Source of the DNA: an uncultured Rhodospirillaceae bacterium
GTDB lineage: Bacteria > Pseudomonadota > Alphaproteobacteria > CAAGCB01 > CAG-977
Length of the DNA: 9,784 nt
NCBI GenBank assembly: GCA_900553035.1
Contig: USCC01000080.1
Coordinates: 1-9,784, forward strand
Reading direction: 5' to 3'
Of this stretch, positions 6,211 through 9,784 are shown piece after piece (the stretch's first letter is position 1; each line of letters starts with the position of its first letter). The notes beneath the pieces were generated by a model. It made no database searches. It worked only from the letters and a program-made list of their open reading frames with translations, and was not told where the DNA came from. A program made the position numbers and the translations under genes.

Positions 6211-7068
6211 TCATCCGATTTTTATACAGTCGAACCGTACGGAGGGGGAAACCAGCTCGTCCTGGAAGGGAATCAGCCCGATTTCCCGGCATTTTGTTCC
6301 GGCCGTTTTCCGCAGGACGCCGAAAACGCCTGAAACAGAACGGGAAAGCGCTTCGGACAGACTGCCGGTTTTCAGAAGGAAGGCCAGAAACAGAGAGGCC
6401 GTCATGTCCCCCGCTCCCGAAGGCGGAAAACCAAATGAAAGACGAGGCGTCGCCACCTTGCAGGCTTCGTCCGGAGAAATGGACAAAACGGAAATTTCAT
6501 TCCCGTTTTTGTCATCCGCCCCGAAACTGGTCACCAGCACCAGCCGGGGACGGCCGCCGTCCATCAGGCCGCGGGCGGCTTCGACCGCTTCGGCTTCGGT
6601 ATGGATTGACCGCCCGGCCAGCAGTTCAAGTTCAAAATGATTCGGCGTAATAATGTCGGCGGCGGGAACGGCCTCCCGGCGCATGAACTCCGGAATCTCC
6701 GGCGCGACATATACTCTTCCGGCGTCCCCCATGACGGGATCGCAGCAGTAAAGCGCGTCCGGATTTGCCTCACGTACGCGGCGAACCGCGTCCAGAACGG
6801 CGCGACCCGTACCGATCCGGCCGATATATCCCGACAGGACGGCTTCACATCCCTTCAGCCCGACACAACGGGACAGCCCGGCGACCAGTTCGCAGATATG
6901 ATCCGGCGAAAAAACCTGTCCGGTAAACCCCTCATCCCCCGCATGATTTGAAAACTGAAGCGTATCCAAGCCCCACGCTTCAATCCCCGTCCGTTCCAGA
7001 CAGAAAACAGCCGCCGAATTACCGACATGCCCCGCAACGACATGCGACTGGATGGACAGGACGGCCAT
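6211..7068 (-). CDS. pdxY: Pyridoxal kinase PdxY
   Basis: This enzyme phosphorylates pyridoxal with ATP to give pyridoxal 5'-phosphate in vitamin B6 salvage and acts in the cytoplasm. The protein has 285 residues; E. coli PdxY has 287. The N-terminus reads VLSIQSHVVAGHVGNSAA, the substrate-side signature of PdxK/PdxY. LDTLQFSNH, AVLSGYIG, CDPVMGD (109-115), IITPNHFELELL and the ribokinase-type SGAGD with catalytic Asp221 follow in order. LDTLQFSNH and overall similarity favour PdxY over PdxK. The start at 7066-7068 gives the right N-terminus; the frame is open to 7143, but those 25 codons overlap the lipoprotein gene. Only 2 bp separate it from the upstream lipoprotein stop, so translation is probably coupled. 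Confidence 0.93.
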   Translation of the reverse strand: MAVLSIQSHVVAGHVGNSAAVFCLERTGIEAWGLDTLQFSNHAGDEGFTGQVFSPDHICELVAGLSRCVGLKGCEAVLSGYIGRIGTGRAVLDAVRRVREANPDALYCCDPVMGDAGRVYVAPEIPEFMRREAVPAADIITPNHFELELLAGRSIHTEAEAVEAARGLMDGGRPRLVLVTSFGADDKNGNEISVLSISPDEACKVATPRLSFGFPPSGAGDMTASLFLAFLLKTGSLSEALSRSVSGVFGVLRKTAGTKCREIGLIPFQDELVSPSVRFDCIKIG

Positions 7069-7070
7069 GC

Positions 7071-7388
7071 CTATTCCGCCTTTCCGGTATCCGGGCGTTC
7101 CTGGCACCGGTAATACACCCGGTGCGGCAGAAAAACGCGGCACGACCAGTATTTATGCCCGTCATAACGCGGTTCGCGGCCGGTTTTGTCGCATTCGGCG
7201 CGCGCCATGTCAATAATTTCCGTTTCGTTTGTGGAAAAGGAATTGTAGCAGATCGCCACACGGTCCGGTGTCGATTCTCCGACCGTCCCCGGCTGTCCGG
7301 CTTCGCGGCGCATGTCGATGAACGGCGCCTGCGTGCATGCCGACGCCCCCAGAAGAATGATGCCCAATGTGAATATCCGCGCGAACAT
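7071..7388 (-). CDS. Small lipoprotein with four conserved-looking cysteines
   Basis: The protein has 105 residues. The N-terminus MFARIFTLGIILLGASAC is a lipoprotein signal peptide: a short basic start, a hydrophobic core, and a lipobox ending at Cys18. The Ala at -3 is less usual than Leu but accepted. The mature part has Cys47, Cys66, Cys83 and Cys95 (AICYNSF, ARAECDK, YWSCRVF, YYRCQE), which could form two disulfides in the periplasm. I do not recognise a named family. It starts with GGGA about 9 bases upstream and is followed 2 bp later by pdxY; nothing suggests a role in B6 metabolism beyond this placement. Confidence 0.8.
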   Translation of the reverse strand: MFARIFTLGIILLGASACTQAPFIDMRREAGQPGTVGESTPDRVAICYNSFSTNETEIIDMARAECDKTGREPRYDGHKYWSCRVFLPHRVYYRCQERPDTGKAE

Positions 7389-7482
7389 AACGTTTTCCCT
7401 GCCTCAAGAGCCTCTATATTCCACGAAACAGAGGCCCGGTTCAACAGGGAAAAGATTATTTTTTGATTCCGTTCGGCTTTGG

Positions 7483-7512
7483 TTGCTTTTTTCCATAACT
7501 TCCGGTTATGCT
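7483..7512 (+). promoter_or_regulatory. Candidate promoter and operator of the DHH gene pair
   Basis: TTGCTT (7483-7488) and TATGCT (7507-7512) are 18 bp apart, and the start codon is 35 bp downstream. A perfect inverted repeat, CATAAC (7494-7499) and GTTATG (7505-7510) with a 5-bp centre, overlaps the spacer and the -10 box, where a bound regulator would block polymerase. The region also serves the divergent lipoprotein gene, for which I find only a weak TATAGA -10. Confidence 0.4.
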
Positions 7513-7547
7513 AAGAGCAGGAAAAATGAGTTTTCAAGGAGTCTTCC

Positions 7548-8474
7548 ATGCTGGGCAAAAAAAGGCTTTTGACACGCAGCGACTTCGACGGGCTGGTCTG
7601 TGCGGCGTTGCTTAAAGAGCTTGACATCATTGATGAAATCAGGTTCGTCCATCCAAAGGACATGCAGGACGGCCGTATCTCAATCACCGACTCTGACATA
7701 ACGACCAACCTGCCTTACGTCGATGGTGTCTTCATCGCCTTTGACCACCACATCAGCGAACTTTCGCGCGTCATCAGCCCCCCGAACCATATTGTTTATC
7801 CGAACGCCCCTTCCGCGGCTCGTGTCGTGTACGAATATTACGGGGCCGAAGAGCGTTTCAGCAAAATTCCCGCCTCCCTGATGCAGGCGGTCGATATTGC
7901 GGATTCGGCCAAATACACCCTGGAACAGATTAAAAATCCGACAGGATGGATTCTCCTGGCCTTCATCATGGACGCCCGGACGGGTCTGGGACGTTTCAAG
8001 AATTTCCGCATCAACAACTACGAACTGATGATGAAGCTGGTTGATCTGTGCCGGACTCAGGAGGTTGAGGAAATCCTCCAGGATCCCGACGTCCGGGAAC
8101 GCGTCGATCTGTATTTTGAACATCAGGACAAATTCATTGAACAGCTGAAAAAATGCACGACGATTCATAAAACCGTCGCCCACATCAACCTGCGCAACGA
8201 AGAAATCATTTATGCCGGCAACCGGTTCATGGTGTATGCTCTGTTCCCGCAGATCAACATCTCCTTTCACGAAATCTGGGGCAAGAACAAACGCAACGTC
8301 GTGTTTGCCGCCGGGAAGTCGATTTTCAACCGGACATCCAAGATGAACATCGGCGAATTCATGCTCCGGTACGGCGGCGGCGGCCACATCGGAGCAGGCA
8401 CATGCCAGGTTCCCATCGCCAATTCGGACAAGGTGCGGGACGAAATAATCACGGCAATGATTGAAGACGTTTAA
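7548..8474 (+). CDS. DHH/DHHA1-family phosphoesterase, first of tandem pair
   Basis: The protein has 308 residues, is cytoplasmic, and belongs to the group often annotated exopolyphosphatase-related. Motif I is TRSDFDGLVCA (Asp12, Asp14), Asp50 in SDITTNLPY may be motif II, motif III is FDHH (Asp66, His67, His68), and motif IV is VDIAD (Asp116/119). The C-terminal DHHA1 domain has the substrate-binding RYGGGGH (274-280). All Mn-binding positions are present. Known DHH-DHHA1 enzymes hydrolyse short oligonucleotides, pAp, cyclic dinucleotides or polyphosphate; the substrate here is not known. AAGGAG at 7536-7541, 6 bases upstream, fixes the start. It is followed after 18 bp by a paralogue that aligns end to end without gaps over most of its length, about 60% identical by eye. 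Confidence 0.88.
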   Translation: MLGKKRLLTRSDFDGLVCAALLKELDIIDEIRFVHPKDMQDGRISITDSDITTNLPYVDGVFIAFDHHISELSRVISPPNHIVYPNAPSAARVVYEYYGAEERFSKIPASLMQAVDIADSAKYTLEQIKNPTGWILLAFIMDARTGLGRFKNFRINNYELMMKLVDLCRTQEVEEILQDPDVRERVDLYFEHQDKFIEQLKKCTTIHKTVAHINLRNEEIIYAGNRFMVYALFPQINISFHEIWGKNKRNVVFAAGKSIFNRTSKMNIGEFMLRYGGGGHIGAGTCQVPIANSDKVRDEIITAMIEDV

Positions 8475-8492
8475 ACCGGGACTTTCTTTACT

Positions 8493-9440
8493 ATGGAAGA
8501 CAAATTCAGACTGATTACACGCAGCGACTTCGACGGCCTTGTTTCGGCTGTTCTGCTGAAGGAACTGGATTTGATCGACGAGGTCAAGTTCGTCCATCCC
8601 AAAGACGTGCAGGACGGACTGGTCGACATCCGGCAGGGCGATATCACGACAAACCTGCCGTATTCAAAAGCCGCCTCCTACGCGTTTGACCACCACATCA
8701 GCGAACTGGCTCGCGTCGGGCATAAAAGCAATTATTACCTCAATCCCGCCTCGCCTTCCGCAGCGCGGGTCGTCTGGGATACGTTCGGCGGCGGGGAACG
8801 ATTCAAAAACATCTCCGAAGACATGATGAAAGCCGTCGACAAGGCCGATACGGCGGATTATTCGATTGACGATATTCTTCATCCGACAGGCTGGACGCTC
8901 CTCAGCTATATCATGGACGCGCGGACGGGTCTGGGACGTTTTCATGATTTCCGGATTTCAAATTATCAGCTGATGATGAACATGATTGACCTGTGCCGCA
9001 ATCACGATCCCGAAGAAATTCTGGAAATGCCGGACGTAAAGGAACGCGTTGACCTGTATTTTGAACATCAGGACAAATTCATCGAACAGCTGCGCCGCCG
9101 GACGACCGTTTACAAAAACCTCGCCTACATTGATATGCTGAACGAAGACATCATTTACGCGGGCAACCGGTTCATGGTGTATGCCCTTTACCCCGAAATC
9201 AATATCTCCATGCATGCCATGTGGCGCGTCAACGGGCTTCGCATCGTTTACGCCGTCGGCAAATCCATCATCAACCGGACGAACATCATCAATATCGGGG
9301 AACTGCTGCTCCGGTACGGCGGCGGCGGCCACGCGACGGCCGGCACATGCCAGATCGAGCTGGAAAACGCCGCAAAAATCAAGGAAGAGCTTATCACTAT
9401 CCTGACGGATCCGGCTTATAACGAAGCACCGCTGGAATAA
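8493..9440 (+). CDS. DHH/DHHA1-family phosphoesterase, second of tandem pair
   Basis: The protein has 315 residues and is a paralogue of the preceding gene. It keeps the same residue numbering for the active site: TRSDFDGLVSA (Asp12, Asp14), Asp50, FDHH (66-68), VDKAD (116-119) and RYGGGGH (274-280). Both copies therefore look catalytically competent. Long shared stretches include VDLYFEHQDKFIEQL and IYAGNRFMVYAL. It differs by a short C-terminal extension (ending NEAPLE) and by the surface segment at 59-62. The start aligns exactly with the start of the first copy, but no Shine-Dalgarno-like purine run lies at the usual distance (the 18-bp gap is pyrimidine-rich near the ATG). Translation may depend on ribosomes arriving from the first gene. 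The pair may form a heterodimer, as DHH enzymes often dimerise; this is inference. Confidence 0.88.
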   Translation: MEDKFRLITRSDFDGLVSAVLLKELDLIDEVKFVHPKDVQDGLVDIRQGDITTNLPYSKAASYAFDHHISELARVGHKSNYYLNPASPSAARVVWDTFGGGERFKNISEDMMKAVDKADTADYSIDDILHPTGWTLLSYIMDARTGLGRFHDFRISNYQLMMNMIDLCRNHDPEEILEMPDVKERVDLYFEHQDKFIEQLRRRTTVYKNLAYIDMLNEDIIYAGNRFMVYALYPEINISMHAMWRVNGLRIVYAVGKSIINRTNIINIGELLLRYGGGGHATAGTCQIELENAAKIKEELITILTDPAYNEAPLE

Positions 9441-9733
9441 CGCGGAAGGCCTGCATCGCGGCGTCTTCCAAAAACCTTACAAACGGCTCCGGTGTTGTTT
9501 CCGCCTCCGGGACACATCCATCGGATCGTAAGAAATGCCGATCGGAGGAAGGCCTGTTCCTCTGTTTCTTCCGGAACTTTGCAGACACCCCGCCGGATGT
9601 TGAAAAAGCCCCCGTTCACAGATGGAAGCCCTTTTCAGGACAGCCTTCTTTCGAGCGGCTCCCCCTTCTTTAAATCCGAAACACTTTCCCTCTGCCCCGC
9701 CTTTTTCGGAAAAAACGGCCGCCATCCGAAAAT
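9441..9733. other. Intergenic stretch without convincing gene
   Basis: Only short open frames without family-like sequence or good ribosome sites occur on either strand. Two weak hairpins are visible: GAGGAA (9545-9550) with TTCCTC (9557-9562) followed by TGTTTCTT, a possible poor terminator for the DHH pair, and a TTTTT/AAAAA dyad near 9702-9715. Nothing marks an RNA gene or mobile element. Confidence 0.5.
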
Positions 9734-9784
9734 ATGGAGCAGGATAGATTTGTCTCCCAGGTTCTTTCTGGGGGTAGTAATGGG
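9734..9784 (+). CDS. Possible start of a gene running off the right edge
   Basis: ATG 9734-9736 opens a frame of 17 codons (MEQDRFVSQVLSGGSNG) that stays open to the edge. The ribosome site is poor. A second frame from TTG at 9750 is also open and would use GGAG/AGGA upstream. Too little sequence is visible to choose between them or to claim a gene. Confidence 0.2.
   Translation, partial: MEQDRFVSQVLSGGSNG

Noticed and set aside
7680..8597. 305-codon open frame on the minus strand across the DHH genes
   Set aside because: It is antisense to the clear DHH frame, has no family-like sequence, and a related antisense frame appears opposite the second copy. It is therefore a by-product of the coding strand's codon use.
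9416..9725. Overlapping minus-strand frames of 63-82 codons
   Set aside because: They occur in three frames at once, lack motifs and good ribosome sites, and have low-complexity Arg/Lys/Gly composition.

Overview
The window carries ordinary bacterial chromosomal genes at moderately high GC (roughly 50-55% by eye), densely packed and with clear Shine-Dalgarno sites. A signal-peptide-bearing candidate outer-membrane barrel and an RclA-type oxidoreductase point to a Gram-negative organism. The overall gene style would fit an uncultured, perhaps gut-associated, alphaproteobacterium. That placement is an inference from gene content; no rRNA or tRNA is present to anchor it. No phage, insertion sequence or CRISPR array was seen.

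Layout, left to right. (1) Positions 2-370, plus strand: the 3' end of a MmcQ/YjbR-family gene cut by the window edge. (2) Positions 450-1840, minus strand: a two-gene unit with an unidentified secreted beta-barrel-like protein followed 11 bp later by mscL, whose product ends in a zinc-ribbon-like tail. (3) Positions 1841-2136: intergenic, with a promoter-like site framed by a perfect dyad and a long inverted repeat. (4) Positions 2137-4260, minus strand: a HAD-family hydrolase followed by an rclA-like flavoprotein disulfide reductase. (5) Positions 4397-4428: a strong terminator. (6) Positions 4447-6118, minus strand: two tandem paralogous HNH-type (VHH...WHH) nuclease-like genes behind an AT-rich region with 10-bp-phased A-tracts. 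(7) Positions 6211-7388, minus strand: a small lipoprotein and pdxY (pyridoxal kinase) in a tight operon. (8) Positions 7548-9440, plus strand: two tandem paralogous DHH/DHHA1 phosphoesterases, divergent from the lipoprotein. (9) Positions 9441-9784: a stretch with no convincing gene apart from a possible start at the very edge.

Most genes do recognisable jobs: osmotic-shock release (MscL), oxidative/chlorine or copper stress (RclA), vitamin B6 salvage (PdxY) and small-phosphoester or oligonucleotide hydrolysis (DHH, HAD). The least explained part is the tandem HNH pair. The two proteins share a highly conserved 69-residue core and a second conserved block upstream of it, but their ends differ, and no immunity, methylation or secretion partner lies beside them. 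Two separate tandem gene duplications (HNH and DHH) in under 5 kb is itself notable.
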